A stretch of DNA of 64,000 bases from JANJTB01 sp032027125 (GTDB lineage Bacteria > Bacteroidota > Ignavibacteria > Kapaibacteriales > UBA2268), in contig JAVSMQ010000001.1 of assembly GCA_032027125.1 (NCBI GenBank), positions 1,690,556 through 1,754,555 on the forward strand, in the 5' to 3' direction. The position numbers and the translations under genes are program-made. Each line of letters starts with the position of its first letter. The stretch's first letter is position 1. This document shows, one piece after another, positions 24,926 through 34,139 of the stretch. The notes beneath the pieces are model-generated. The model worked only from the letters and a program-made list of their open reading frames with translations, did no database searches and was not told the origin of the DNA.

Positions 24926-25816
24926 ATGAAAAAGACTATTTTAATTTTATTTATGTTCTTGTCTGCGTTATCAATCAATGCACAAGAACCGGTTATTAAA
25001 ATCTATATGAATGATGGAAGTTTAAAGCAATATAAAATTAATGATATTGCTGATTTGAGTTTTATTAGTTCTAACCTTTCTTATTCAATGATAGTGTTTC
25101 AGTCAAAATTAAATTCAAAAAGTGAATTCGATATTAGAACTATTGATTCTATTGAATTTGAAAATAATCAAACAATGAACATTATACAATCCGGAAATAC
25201 AAAGTCATTTATTATTTCCGAAATAGACAGCATTATTTTTACTTTTAACACCTGCACAGAAATACAAATAGGTAACCAGATATGGATGTGTAGAAATTTA
25301 GATGTTGACCATTACCGCAACGGAGACCCGATACCTGAAGTACAAGACTCGGTTCAATGGGCAAATCTTAAAACTGGTGCCTGGTGCTATTACAATAATT
25401 CGGATTCACTTGGTAAAATATACGGTAAACTTTATAATTTGTATGCAGTAAACGACCCACGAGGATTAGCTCCAACCGGCTGGCATATTCCTAATGATGC
25501 TGAATGGACAACTCTTACATCATATCTTGATGTTGATAGTATAGTTGGCGGAAAAATGAAAGAAACAGGCACAATACACTGGTCCAGCCCAAATACTGGA
25601 GCTACAAACGAAAGTGGTTTCACCGCTCTTCCGGGCGGTTATCGTGGCAATGATGGTTATTTCGACCATCTAAGCTATTACGGTCACTGGTGGTCTGCAG
25701 CTAATGGCAATGAAACAGGTGCATGGGGCAGGTACCTGTGGTATAAATATAACCGAGTAAGCAGATACTACAGTAATAAGGTTATGGGGTTTTCCGTTCG
25801 TTGTGTAAAGGATTAA
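24926..25816 (+). CDS. Secreted protein with one FISUMP domain
   Basis: This 296-aa protein has a signal peptide (1-19), the same ~90-residue N-terminal domain as the previous gene with only a few changes, and one FISUMP domain (~112-296). The domain contains IWMCRNLDVDHYRNGDPIP, YAVNDPRGLAPTGWHIP, SGFTALPGGYRG and VRCVKD. It clearly arose by duplication of the neighbouring gene, since sequence similarity extends into the 3' hairpin. It has probable surface exposure but no identified activity. Confidence 0.85.
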   Translation: MKKTILILFMFLSALSINAQEPVIKIYMNDGSLKQYKINDIADLSFISSNLSYSMIVFQSKLNSKSEFDIRTIDSIEFENNQTMNIIQSGNTKSFIISEIDSIIFTFNTCTEIQIGNQIWMCRNLDVDHYRNGDPIPEVQDSVQWANLKTGAWCYYNNSDSLGKIYGKLYNLYAVNDPRGLAPTGWHIPNDAEWTTLTSYLDVDSIVGGKMKETGTIHWSSPNTGATNESGFTALPGGYRGNDGYFDHLSYYGHWWSAANGNETGAWGRYLWYKYNRVSRYYSNKVMGFSVRCVKD

Positions 25817-25831
25817 CCCGATATGAATATC

Positions 25832-25865
25832 AGATGTCCGACACTTTTAAAGCGTCGGATATCTA
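25832..25865. terminator. GATGTCCGACACT hairpin, copy 2
   Basis: An imperfect stem, AGATGTCCGACACTTT pairing with AAAGCGTCGGATATCT, lies 15 bp after the FISUMP gene and about 45 bp before the conserved leader of the 21-nt array. Confidence 0.5.
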
Positions 25866-25910
25866 AGTTTAAGATAACGATTAATGTTGTTCTTTGACAT
25901 AGTATTTTGA

Positions 25911-26260
25911 CTCAATTTTGCGTTTTTTTGGCAAAAACAGGGTGAAAAAGCCCTAAAATGCCTCGGTTTACTTAACCTACATCTCGTTATGTCTAACCTA
26001 CATCTCGTTATGTCTAACCTACATCTCGTTATGCGTAACCTACGTCTCGTTATGCGTAATCTACGTCTCGTTATGAGTAATCTACGTCTCGTTATGAGTA
26101 ATCTACGTCTCGTTATGAGTAACCTACATCTCGTTATGAGTAACCTACATCTCGTTATGAGCTTTTGACATCTCGTTGAAAGCATTACGACTGTTGGTGA
26201 GAGCAATCTTGCTGTTGGTGAGAGCAATCTTGCTGTTGGTGAGAGCAATCTTTTTCATAG
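25911..26260. repeat. Phased 21-nt tandem array, locus 1, with leader
   Basis: The leader (25911-25972) has CTCAATTTT, GGTGAAAA and ATGCCT at the same spacing as locus 2. Then come nine 21-nt units starting at 25973 (core CTACATCTCGTTATGAG), a transitional unit at 26162, and a different unit at 26183, 26204 and 26225 (core CTTGCTGTTGGTGAGAG). All units share one 21-nt phase. Unit variants are grouped in neighbours, as expected for local duplication. Both strands have long open frames of heptapeptides; neither can be called a gene with confidence. The rest of the gene-free interval to 26700 is AT-rich. Confidence 0.8.
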
Positions 26261-26528
26261 GATTACACAAACCAACTTACTTTTTATAGATTTTTTCATA
26301 GTTTTAGGTTTTACCATTTTAATTTTATTATGATTTTCTTATCATCTTGATAAAAATTTTGAAAGTTTAGATTTGTTTTCTAATATAATTTACCAATTTA
26401 TCACTATTTTTTGAAGTTTGTTATTCAGAAAATTTTCAACTTTTATGATAATGATATGATTCCGCAGTAGATTTTGGATTATAAATATTCATTTTGCGAT
26501 ATTTATTTGTGTCTTTTGGTTTTAACAG

Positions 26529-26605
26529 TCCGCTCCTACGGAGCTATATGATATTAGAGGAAATGATTATTTTCTACTAACAGAATATTCCTACGGAATT
26601 TGAAA
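26529..26605. repeat. REP-like pair
   Basis: Two palindromic heads, GCTCCTACGGAGC and ATTCCTACGGAAT, flank a body containing TTTTCTACTAACAG, the inverse of CTGTTAGTAGAAA in the 21.7-22.3 kb array. It belongs to the same repeat family with a different head. Confidence 0.6.
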
Positions 26606-26655
26606 GTAAATATTAAAATCACGGATTTTACGGATTTAAATCATTGGAACAAATA

Positions 26656-26689
26656 AACCTTCCGAAGGTTGCGGAACCTTCGGAAGGTT
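26656..26689. terminator. CCTTCCGAAGG hairpin terminator
   Basis: A 15-bp perfect stem with loop GCGG, 12 bp beyond the stop of the Oar-like gene on the minus strand. It is followed on that strand by TATTTGTT. It probably terminates that gene. Confidence 0.6.
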
Positions 26690-26700
26690 TTGGTGTAATC

Positions 26701-29700
26701 TTAAAAAAAGTATCTTATTCCCAACTGCATCTGCCAGCGTGAGGTCAAATCGGATATACTGAAAATTGCCTCTTTTGTATTTCCCCTGAAGTCAGGTACG
26801 AAGCCGGCTTTTATTTTATTCAAATCTTCCTGCCCGAATAATCCTGCATTAATTTCTGCCTGCGAAACATAGCCTTCGAATCTCAGCATGCTGTAACTTG
26901 AATTTGTAATAAAATACTGATAACCCCACGACGGGTCGAGCATGTTCATAAGATTTAATATATCTATCGAAATTTGGAGCTTTTGTTTGCCGGTAGTCGG
27001 AATGTCCTGAGTGATTCTGACATCAAGATTATTTCTCCATGGCTGTCTGAGCGAATACCTTTCAGAAATTTTTCCTCTCTGGTCTTTCAATTCATCAAAT
27101 TGATTTATAAAAGATTCAAGTTCGTTCCAGTTACCGGTTGTAAGAATCATTTTCGGGTCATCAGGTCCGGCAGGAATATATGCAAGGTCGTTGTTCCAAT
27201 GGTCATCATTGTTGGCATCGCCGATATAAACGCCCGACTCTGTGAAGTAAACCATTGAAAAAGGTGAACCTGAACGCCCCTCGTAGAATAATCCGACAGA
27301 AGTATTATATCCGTTAAAAATTTCGAACATATAGGAAACATTAAACAGCACTCTGTGCGGAATTGAGAACAGTGATGTTGTCAGCGCCGGATTATTAGGG
27401 TCAGCAATCTGATTAAACTGCCAGTTTGAAGCTGCCACACTTGATGTCAGACTGTTTACATCTTCCGATAAATTGTATGTATAGGCAAGATTAAGACTCA
27501 AATCTCTCCAGATTCCCTGTCTGAAAGGCTTTTGAATTTGTACGGTAAAACTTGACTGGTTTCCTTCGTTTGTGTTTGTCAGATACAGAACTCTGGTAAA
27601 ATCATTATTCAATTTGTCCCGTCCGGTATAAAGCGGTCTTCCGTCAATAGCGAACTGCCGGCTGCCTTCTTTATCGTAGGCATATTTGAGATTAATATTC
27701 TTGTATAACACTTCATTTGTTGTCTGACCGTAAATAATTTCAACAGTTGCAAACAGCCCGTAAGGAAGCTCGCGGTCATAAGCTATGTTTGCTCTTAAGA
27801 CCTGCGGCATCTTAAATTCAGGGTCAATTAAATTTATTTCAGATGTCTGCACTGCGCCGGTCGGAGGATTATAACCCAATTCTTCTGTAAATTGAAATGC
27901 AGGGTCACGAATATCTGTTCTGCCTAAGTCCATCCCTGTATTGGAATATTGGTTTGCAAGCCATACTCCGGGAGTGCGACCTGAAAATAGTCCGATACCG
28001 CCGCGTAATTGATTGGTTTTGTCGTCAAAAACATCCCAGTTAAAACCGATTCGGGGAGAAAATGCAAGCGGCGAAGGCATAAAATCGGTTCTCAAACCTC
28101 CGGGTGCAAATTCAGTAGGATTTGCAAAAGTCTCGGCTACTTTAACATTATTTAAAGGATTCTCAGGAAATACAAAAAAATCTGCTCTGACTCCTGCCAT
28201 AACTTTAAAGTTTGACAGCAGAGACCATTCATCCTGCAGATAAAATCCAAGCTGCCCGTAAGAGAATTTTGCACGCGGCTGAAGACTGCCCTCAATCAAA
28301 GAATATCCCCTCGTAAATCCACGGGCAATTCCCTGCTTATAGGCTTCGACTCCGTCAAATGACCAGGCGCCGTTATAATCCTGAATAAAAAGATTATCAA
28401 AAGTAATAAATTGATTTGACGTTCCGGCAGTTATAACATGGTCGCCGAGAAACCAATTGAAGTTATCTGTTAATTCAAATATTTTTTGATTAAGTTCATT
28501 TGCCTGAGATGCTGAACGGGTTCCGAACGAAACAGTTGCCTTGCCGTCAGGTCCAAGTCTGTTAATGGTAATCTGAGGGTATGGCGCTGCCGACATTGCA
28601 TCTCTGACGTCATTGATTGAAGTGAATGCTGCTCTAAGTTCATTCGCCATGCTGCTGCCAAGAACGCTGTTTAATTGAAGAACGGATTGATTCTGCATAC
28701 TGTTGAATAAATATTCCTGACCTGAGTAAGAGTAAAAAGTCTCGCTTCTGGAAATGTCCTTTCCCTGAACGGCGGAAACAAAATTATGTCTGAAAGTCAA
28801 TCTGTGTTTATCGGAAATATTATAATCCAATCTTGCAAACATTTTATATGAATCGGTAGAACGTGAATAATTCTGATATGTTCCCGGGTCATAATTGTAT
28901 TTATTTATCGAAATTTGTCTGATTATATCCAGAGAATCGCCGCTTAAAGGAAAATACCGTTGTGCCTGCGGGTCGCCCAAAGCTATTGTAAACGGGTCTG
29001 TACGGACTTTGTATTCACCATTTACAAAATAAAAAAGTTTGTCTCTGTAAACAGGACCGCCGACTTTTCCGCCTATAATTGATTCACCGAAATCATCATA
29101 AGGGCGGCGGTTTGCATCAGGACTTGAGCCGACAAATGATCCGTTCCGTCCGAAGAAATATGCACCGCCCCGAACATTATTAGAGCCGCTGCGGGTAATT
29201 GCATTAATAGCCCCGCCTGTAAATCCTCCTTCTCTGACATCAAACGGCGAAACCGATACCTGAAACTCCTGAATTGCATCGAGTGAAATAGGCTGCGTTT
29301 CAGCCTGTCCGCCGGGAGTTCCTGATGCAGACAATCCAAACGCATCACTCATTACAGCACCGTCAACCTGAATTGTATTATATTTGCTGTTTCGCCCGCC
29401 GACATTCGAACCTTCGCTTGTTGATGAAATCACATGAGGGGAAAGCCTTGAATAATCATGAATGGAACGTGATATTGTCGGAAGATTGTCTATTTCTTCC
29501 TGACCTATTGTTTGGGATGCTCCGGTTTTTTCACTGCTGATTATATCGCCCTTATCGGCAACTACTTCAATATTTTCCGTCCGTACACTTTTTTGTGAAA
29601 GCACAATTTCAAGTGACATATTCTGACCGACACCGAGATTAATATCATTGATAACTGTTTTTTCATATCCAACCATTGATATTTCGATTGTAAACGGACC

Positions 29701-29925
29701 GCCTACACGCAAGCCTACTGCATTAAATCTCCCCGATTTGTTTGACCTTGTACCCACGACCGAGCCGGACGGATTATGAACAACCTTTATACTTGCTCCG
29801 ACAAGAACAGTACCTTCGGTGTCCTTAACGGTACCGTTTATTGAGGCAGTTGTCATCCCCTGTGAAAATGCGGAAAAAGGAATTAGTAAAATCAAAAAAA
29901 TGATATATGTAGTAATTTTTGTCAT
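26701..29925 (-). CDS. Oar-like outer-membrane protein (carboxypeptidase-regulatory plus TonB-dependent-like barrel)
   Basis: This protein of about 1074 aa has a signal peptide (~1-22) and a carboxypeptidase-regulatory-like beta-sandwich (~25-110; SINGTVKDTEGTVLVGASIKV, SGRFNAVGLRVGG, SMVGYE). A plug-like region follows (SQTIGQEEIDNLPTISR to IQEFQVSVSPFDVREGGFTGGAINAITRSGSN). The rest is a long 22-strand-type barrel ending in MQLGIRYFF. This layout matches Oar/OmpA-like TonB-dependent receptors of Bacteroidota and myxobacteria. Some of these take part in export of large proteins, others in uptake; the substrate here is unknown. ATG at 29925 with GGAG upstream is chosen over the TTG at 29937. 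It is monocistronic. Confidence 0.9.
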   Translation of the reverse strand: MTKITTYIIFLILLIPFSAFSQGMTTASINGTVKDTEGTVLVGASIKVVHNPSGSVVGTRSNKSGRFNAVGLRVGGPFTIEISMVGYEKTVINDINLGVGQNMSLEIVLSQKSVRTENIEVVADKGDIISSEKTGASQTIGQEEIDNLPTISRSIHDYSRLSPHVISSTSEGSNVGGRNSKYNTIQVDGAVMSDAFGLSASGTPGGQAETQPISLDAIQEFQVSVSPFDVREGGFTGGAINAITRSGSNNVRGGAYFFGRNGSFVGSSPDANRRPYDDFGESIIGGKVGGPVYRDKLFYFVNGEYKVRTDPFTIALGDPQAQRYFPLSGDSLDIIRQISINKYNYDPGTYQNYSRSTDSYKMFARLDYNISDKHRLTFRHNFVSAVQGKDISRSETFYSYSGQEYLFNSMQNQSVLQLNSVLGSSMANELRAAFTSINDVRDAMSAAPYPQITINRLGPDGKATVSFGTRSASQANELNQKIFELTDNFNWFLGDHVITAGTSNQFITFDNLFIQDYNGAWSFDGVEAYKQGIARGFTRGYSLIEGSLQPRAKFSYGQLGFYLQDEWSLLSNFKVMAGVRADFFVFPENPLNNVKVAETFANPTEFAPGGLRTDFMPSPLAFSPRIGFNWDVFDDKTNQLRGGIGLFSGRTPGVWLANQYSNTGMDLGRTDIRDPAFQFTEELGYNPPTGAVQTSEINLIDPEFKMPQVLRANIAYDRELPYGLFATVEIIYGQTTNEVLYKNINLKYAYDKEGSRQFAIDGRPLYTGRDKLNNDFTRVLYLTNTNEGNQSSFTVQIQKPFRQGIWRDLSLNLAYTYNLSEDVNSLTSSVAASNWQFNQIADPNNPALTTSLFSIPHRVLFNVSYMFEIFNGYNTSVGLFYEGRSGSPFSMVYFTESGVYIGDANNDDHWNNDLAYIPAGPDDPKMILTTGNWNELESFINQFDELKDQRGKISERYSLRQPWRNNLDVRITQDIPTTGKQKLQISIDILNLMNMLDPSWGYQYFITNSSYSMLRFEGYVSQAEINAGLFGQEDLNKIKAGFVPDFRGNTKEAIFSISDLTSRWQMQLGIRYFF

Positions 29926-29993
29926 AGTCAACTCCAATAAAAACCTTATCTAATTCTTCTTTAATAATTTATTTAAGTTACATTTATTTTAAT

Positions 29994-30641
29994 ATGTCAA
30001 AAATACAATTTTCCTGTTTGATTTTAAGTAAAATAGTTCATAATTTTAGATTTAATCATTTTCACTGCTTAAAATACTTTTTTGTACTTGCTGCACTAAT
30101 GATATTTGGAACAAATTACACTTACAGCCAGAAAGTAACTTATCCCAAACATCAGATTGGAGTCGGTTATTCTTCATTTTCCGGTACAGGTATAAATTAT
30201 CAGATTGAACTCGACAACCTTAATGCGTTTCAATTCTCAGGTGCAGGCTACTATTTCGGTGATAATCCGCCTGAAGAACTCGATTTTTATGGAATCTTAG
30301 GTGCAGAATATCAATTCTCACTTTTGAAAAAGGAAGATAAAAGATTCTACGCTTTTGCCGGTACAAGTATGCTGCATTTAGAGAGAAGACGTACAAAAAC
30401 AGTTAAATTCAATGATGTGGTAATAATCCAAAAGTTAATAACAACTGACAGAATCTATAATTTCGGAGGCGGAATCGGGATTGAATACAAGCCGTTACCG
30501 GTTATTGCTATGAATTTCGGTATTGGAGTGCTTTATCAGGTGTCTGAAAAAGCAGATTTTTCCGAATTCTGGGACCGCAACCCCGCAGGAGAATCATTTT
30601 TAGGAATCGGAATAGGAATTTCGTTAAGATATGTGTTTTAA
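29994..30641 (+). CDS. Small outer-membrane beta-barrel protein
   Basis: This 215-aa frame includes a signal-like hydrophobic segment at residues 28-45 (FFVLAALMIFGTNYTYSQ). Beta-strand-rich sequence follows (HQIGVGYSSFSGTGINYQIEL, YGILGAEYQFSL, FGGGIGIEYKP) and ends in GISLRYVF, typical of 8-stranded barrels. The ATG at 29994 gives an unusually long N-terminal region; a start nearer the signal sequence (for example the ATG at 30099) is possible. It is divergent from the Oar-like gene 70 bp away. No further function is seen. Confidence 0.7.
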   Translation: MSKIQFSCLILSKIVHNFRFNHFHCLKYFFVLAALMIFGTNYTYSQKVTYPKHQIGVGYSSFSGTGINYQIELDNLNAFQFSGAGYYFGDNPPEELDFYGILGAEYQFSLLKKEDKRFYAFAGTSMLHLERRRTKTVKFNDVVIIQKLITTDRIYNFGGGIGIEYKPLPVIAMNFGIGVLYQVSEKADFSEFWDRNPAGESFLGIGIGISLRYVF

Positions 30642-30836
30642 CAAGTGAACGATTTGGATTAATATAGAGTTTTCGTCTCTGCATATTCTTATTTTGCCTT
30701 TGTGAACCAAGTTTATTTCAAAATAATTTACAAAATATCTACCTGGAATTGATATTATCAGGAAACAGATTTGTACATTTTCTATCCATTTTCAAGATAA
30801 TAAACAGGTTAATTTTCTCATTTAAAAAATTATAAC

Positions 30837-30844
30837 TACTTTTG
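30837..30844 (+). promoter_or_regulatory. Bacteroidota-type -7 element (TACTTTTG)
   Basis: Matches TAnnTTTG, the -7 consensus of Bacteroidota housekeeping sigma, about 30 bp upstream of the glycosyltransferase TTG start. The -33 element is weak. Confidence 0.45.
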
Positions 30845-30873
30845 CAAAGTTTAGACATATTATTATTAGCAAA

Positions 30874-32073
30874 TTGAACAGTAAAAAGATACTTTTTCTA
30901 ACTTCAAGATACCCTTACCCTCTAATAGGAGGCGATAAGGTAAAGGCATTTCACCTGCTTAGGCATCTGGCTAAGAGCAATGACGTTACTATGGTTGCCT
31001 ACAGTTTCGGCGATCTGCCGAGTGCCGCGGATATAAAAGCAGTTGAGGACATTGGGGTGCGAGTATATACGATTGCTTTGAATCCACTTTTATCAGGAAT
31101 AAAAACAGCTGCCAGATTACCTCTTGAATATCCACTTGAAATTTCTTTTTACCTGACTCGGGAATTTAAAAGGATTGTTGAAAAACTTTGTGCCGAAAAT
31201 GACTATGATTTGGGTATAGCTTTCTTTATGAGAACTGCCGAGTATCTGAAAAACAAGAAATTCCCCAAAATACTTATTGCCGAGGATTGCAGGGTTTTGT
31301 ACCAAAGCCGCTCTTTTACAAGAAGTGACCATGTAATGCAAAAGCTTGTGAGAATATGGGAGGTAATGAAATTAAGAAAATATGAACCGAAAATCACATC
31401 CCTATACGATTTCGTAACACTCGTCACTAAAGAAGATATAGCCGAGATGCAGAAAGGCAATCCGGAATTGAAATACCGTTTGGTAACAAATGGTGTGGAT
31501 ATTGACCGTTATGCACCGGTTTGTGATTATAGCCAAAGAGGCAAAAATATTATTTTTACAGGCAAATTGAGCGTTTGGGCAAATACTATGATGGCAATTA
31601 AAATTGCCAATGAAATTTTACCTAAAATTCGTCTTCAGGTCCCGGATGTTAAATTGCAGATAGTAGGTTCCAATCCTCCAAAATCAGTTCGTATGCTGGC
31701 TGGCGAATTTGTAGAAATACATGCGGATGTTCCAGACCTGGCATATTATTATGCTAATGCAAGAGTATTTCTGCATCCCCACGACGGAGCTTCAGGAATA
31801 CAGAATAAGCTGCTTGAAGCTATGTCATCAGGCTGCGCGATAGTAACGACTCCGACAGGTAATCAGGGTATATATGCCGAGCATGGAATTCATGCAATGA
31901 TAGCAAAAAATGATGAAGAACTCGTTGAACATACTATTAAATTACTCAAAAATGAAACACTTGCCGGTAGTATTTCATTGAATGCCCGTAAATGGATTAT
32001 CGAAACACATACATGGGAAGTGGTTTTCGACCAGATTGACGGTGTAATAAAAGAGCTGTTTAATGAAAAATAA
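30874..32073 (+). CDS. Glycosyltransferase family 4 (GT-B), exopolysaccharide-type
   Basis: This 399-aa protein has an N-terminal GT-B Rossmann half (ILFLTSRYPYPLIGGDKVKAFHLLRHL) and a C-terminal half with NGVDIDRYAP (near residues 205-214), IIFTGKLSVWANT, KLQIVGSNPP and DGASGIQNKLLEAMSSGCAIVTT. The last is the nucleotide-sugar site of family-4 enzymes. It resembles glycosyltransferases associated with exosortase or capsule clusters. The start is TTG; no ATG exists near the conserved N-terminus. It overlaps the GmhB-like gene by 11 bp, so it belongs to an envelope-sugar operon. Confidence 0.85.
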   Translation: MNSKKILFLTSRYPYPLIGGDKVKAFHLLRHLAKSNDVTMVAYSFGDLPSAADIKAVEDIGVRVYTIALNPLLSGIKTAARLPLEYPLEISFYLTREFKRIVEKLCAENDYDLGIAFFMRTAEYLKNKKFPKILIAEDCRVLYQSRSFTRSDHVMQKLVRIWEVMKLRKYEPKITSLYDFVTLVTKEDIAEMQKGNPELKYRLVTNGVDIDRYAPVCDYSQRGKNIIFTGKLSVWANTMMAIKIANEILPKIRLQVPDVKLQIVGSNPPKSVRMLAGEFVEIHADVPDLAYYYANARVFLHPHDGASGIQNKLLEAMSSGCAIVTTPTGNQGIYAEHGIHAMIAKNDEELVEHTIKLLKNETLAGSISLNARKWIIETHTWEVVFDQIDGVIKELFNEK

Positions 32074-32608
32074 GGCTGTTTTTTTCGACAGAGACGGAAT
32101 AATTAACCGCAGAATAGTCGGAGAATATGTTGCCGAGCCGGATGAATTCATACTAAATCCTGAAATACCAGAAATATTGAAATATTTAAAAAAACAGTCT
32201 TTTCTTATCATACTGATTACAAATCAACAGGGTGTAGATAAAGGCATAATGTCTCTTTCAGAACTTGAAATTGTTCACAACTTTATGCAGAAATTACTTC
32301 AGGAAAAATCAGGAGTAATTTTTGACGAAATTTATTATTGTACCGATTTAGCTGATACCAATAGTTTTTACAGAAAGCCTAATCCGGGAATGCTTCTTGA
32401 TGCAATAAAAAAATGGGATATTGACCCATCCAAATCAATCATGATAGGAGATTCGGATTCCGATGTAATTGCAGGAAAAAAAGCCGGCACGGCGACAATT
32501 TTGGTAAACAACGAACAAAGCAATGCCAATGCTGATTTCCATATTGATAACTTATCAGTACTGAAATCGTTATTAACCCAAATAATCGGAAGGTCTGCAA
32601 ATGCTTGA
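32063..32608 (+). CDS. gmhB: D-glycero-D-manno-heptose-1,7-bisphosphate 7-phosphatase-like HAD hydrolase
   Basis: This 181-aa HAD subfamily IIIA protein has motif I FFDRDGIINRR (nucleophile Asp9, acid Asp11), motif II LITNQQG, the YRKPNPGM substrate loop and motif III/IV MIGDSDSDVIAGKKAG. GmhB removes the 7-phosphate during ADP-heptose synthesis for lipopolysaccharide. The three-cysteine zinc loop of E. coli GmhB is only partly visible (a single Cys in IYYCTD), so a related histidinol- or sugar-phosphatase role is possible. It overlaps the glycosyltransferase before it and the DedA gene after it by about 10 bp each, supporting co-translation. Confidence 0.8.
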   Translation: MKNKAVFFDRDGIINRRIVGEYVAEPDEFILNPEIPEILKYLKKQSFLIILITNQQGVDKGIMSLSELEIVHNFMQKLLQEKSGVIFDEIYYCTDLADTNSFYRKPNPGMLLDAIKKWDIDPSKSIMIGDSDSDVIAGKKAGTATILVNNEQSNANADFHIDNLSVLKSLLTQIIGRSANA

Positions 32609-33245
32609 AACTATTATAGATTATCTTTCTTTAGTACCATGGTATTGGGTATTGATAATTGCATTTTTGACTACGTTTATAGAAAATTTATTTCCTCCGG
32701 CTCCGGGTGATTCAGTTCTTGTATTTATGGGTACGCTGATTGGTATAAAATCCGGAAGTTTTATTGAAATTCTATTGGCTGCTTCGATTGGCTCTACAGC
32801 CGGTTTTGCGGTGATGTTTATCCTTGGCAATAAATTTGACCATGCAGTAATGGATTCAAATAAATTTAAATTTATATCCAGAAATGCAATTAAGAAAGTA
32901 GAGACATGGTTTGCAAAGTATGGTTACTGGATGATAATCGCAAATAGATTTTTATCGGGTACAAGGGCTGTCATATCATTTTTTGCAGGTATGGCAAACC
33001 TAAACTTCAAAAAAACAATTATTTTGTCGGCTTTAAGCTCCTTAATCTGGAATTCAATTTTGCTCGGATTCGGAAATGCATTCGGTGATAATTGGGAATT
33101 AATTGATAATTATTTATCCCTCTACGGAAAGATAATTTTCCCAGTAGTAATATTAATTGTTGTATTATTTGCTGCATACCAGATATTTAAAAAGAAAAAA
33201 GAGGAATCAGCCCCAGACAGCGATAATCAGGAAAAAAACGGTTAA
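32601..33245 (+). CDS. DedA-family membrane protein
   Basis: This 214-aa protein has the DedA/SNARE-associated domain: FIENLFPPAPGDSVLVFMG near the N-terminus, FAKYGYWMIIANRFLSGTRAVISFFAGMANL in the middle with the conserved arginines, and four to five membrane helices. The C-terminal tail is basic. DedA proteins act in lipid-carrier (undecaprenyl phosphate) or phospholipid transport and membrane homeostasis. That fits the envelope neighbours. Its last 39 bp overlap the convergent cdsA gene. Confidence 0.88.
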   Translation: MLETIIDYLSLVPWYWVLIIAFLTTFIENLFPPAPGDSVLVFMGTLIGIKSGSFIEILLAASIGSTAGFAVMFILGNKFDHAVMDSNKFKFISRNAIKKVETWFAKYGYWMIIANRFLSGTRAVISFFAGMANLNFKKTIILSALSSLIWNSILLGFGNAFGDNWELIDNYLSLYGKIIFPVVILIVVLFAAYQIFKKKKEESAPDSDNQEKNG

Positions 33246-34100
33246 AGCCGGAAATACGAATAATGCACTGTCGAACCTGTCTAATACTCCACCGTGACCG
33301 GGGATTAGATTTGAACTGTCTTTAATACCTGCATCCCGTTTAAGAAGAGACTCCGCCAAATCTCCAATCTGCCCGACAGTACCGATAATCAATCCTGCAA
33401 TCAGACTGAATACTAAAGGTAATTCCGGCAAAAAGAAGAAACAGATTACAGTAAAAGCAATTACAGCCCCTATGAGTCCGGCAATAGCTCCTTCCCATGA
33501 TTTTTTGGGTGACACTTCCGGATGTAATTTATGCTTTCCGAATTTTCTGCCGATAAAAAATGCGAACGAATCACATGTCCATATAGATACAAAAACAAAA
33601 AGTACAATCAAACCCCACGTTTGGGATTCGGCAAACTTAAGATTGTAAATAAATGAAGACTGATTGAAAATATCACGCCAGTAAAGCAGGTACAAATTAA
33701 AATTTCTGATGATAATCAGTGTTGAAAAACCAAGTCCGACATACAGCACAGAATTATATACGGCTGAAACAGACAATAAACCGTCTTGAGTGCCTTTTTT
33801 CAATTGAAATGAGTAACTAGATAGAACCATTAATAAAAGTTGTATGACAAGCGCTGCTGCAATTTCATGCGGTTTTGTTAAAAAAGAAAATGTCAGAAGT
33901 ATTATCAGTGAAAATAAATACATCCCGGCTTTTTGCACGTCTGATGATTTCTTATCAACCAAATATGCAAACTCATAAATACCTATCATTGCAATTATAA
34001 TAATTACAATATTGAATATGATGCCGCCTGCAATTATTAAACCTAATGCCAAAGGGATTCCGATTGCTGCTACAAGTACTCTTTTACCAAGCTCGTTCAA
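33207..34100 (-). CDS. cdsA: Phosphatidate cytidylyltransferase
   Basis: This 297-aa integral membrane protein ends with the family signature region: SPKKSWEGAIAGL, GQIGDLAESLLKRDAGIKDS and PGHGGVLDRFDSALF (the CDP-diglyceride synthase signature with its two aspartates). It converts phosphatidic acid and CTP to CDP-diacylglycerol for all phospholipids. About eight hydrophobic segments are visible. The gene converges on dedA with a 39-bp tail-to-tail overlap. It has no neighbours such as uppS, dxr or rseP, with which cdsA is often linked. Confidence 0.93.
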   Translation of the reverse strand: MNELGKRVLVAAIGIPLALGLIIAGGIIFNIVIIIIAMIGIYEFAYLVDKKSSDVQKAGMYLFSLIILLTFSFLTKPHEIAAALVIQLLLMVLSSYSFQLKKGTQDGLLSVSAVYNSVLYVGLGFSTLIIIRNFNLYLLYWRDIFNQSSFIYNLKFAESQTWGLIVLFVFVSIWTCDSFAFFIGRKFGKHKLHPEVSPKKSWEGAIAGLIGAVIAFTVICFFFLPELPLVFSLIAGLIIGTVGQIGDLAESLLKRDAGIKDSSNLIPGHGGVLDRFDSALFVFPALTVFFLIIAVWG

Positions 34101-34139
34101 TTATTTTTTCCAATTTATAATTTTCGATAACGTTTCTGT

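Noticed and set aside
25847..26248. Minus-strand 133-aa arginine-rich frame
   Set aside because: It arises from the 21-nt array; the opposite strand has an equally long heptapeptide pattern, so no gene is called.
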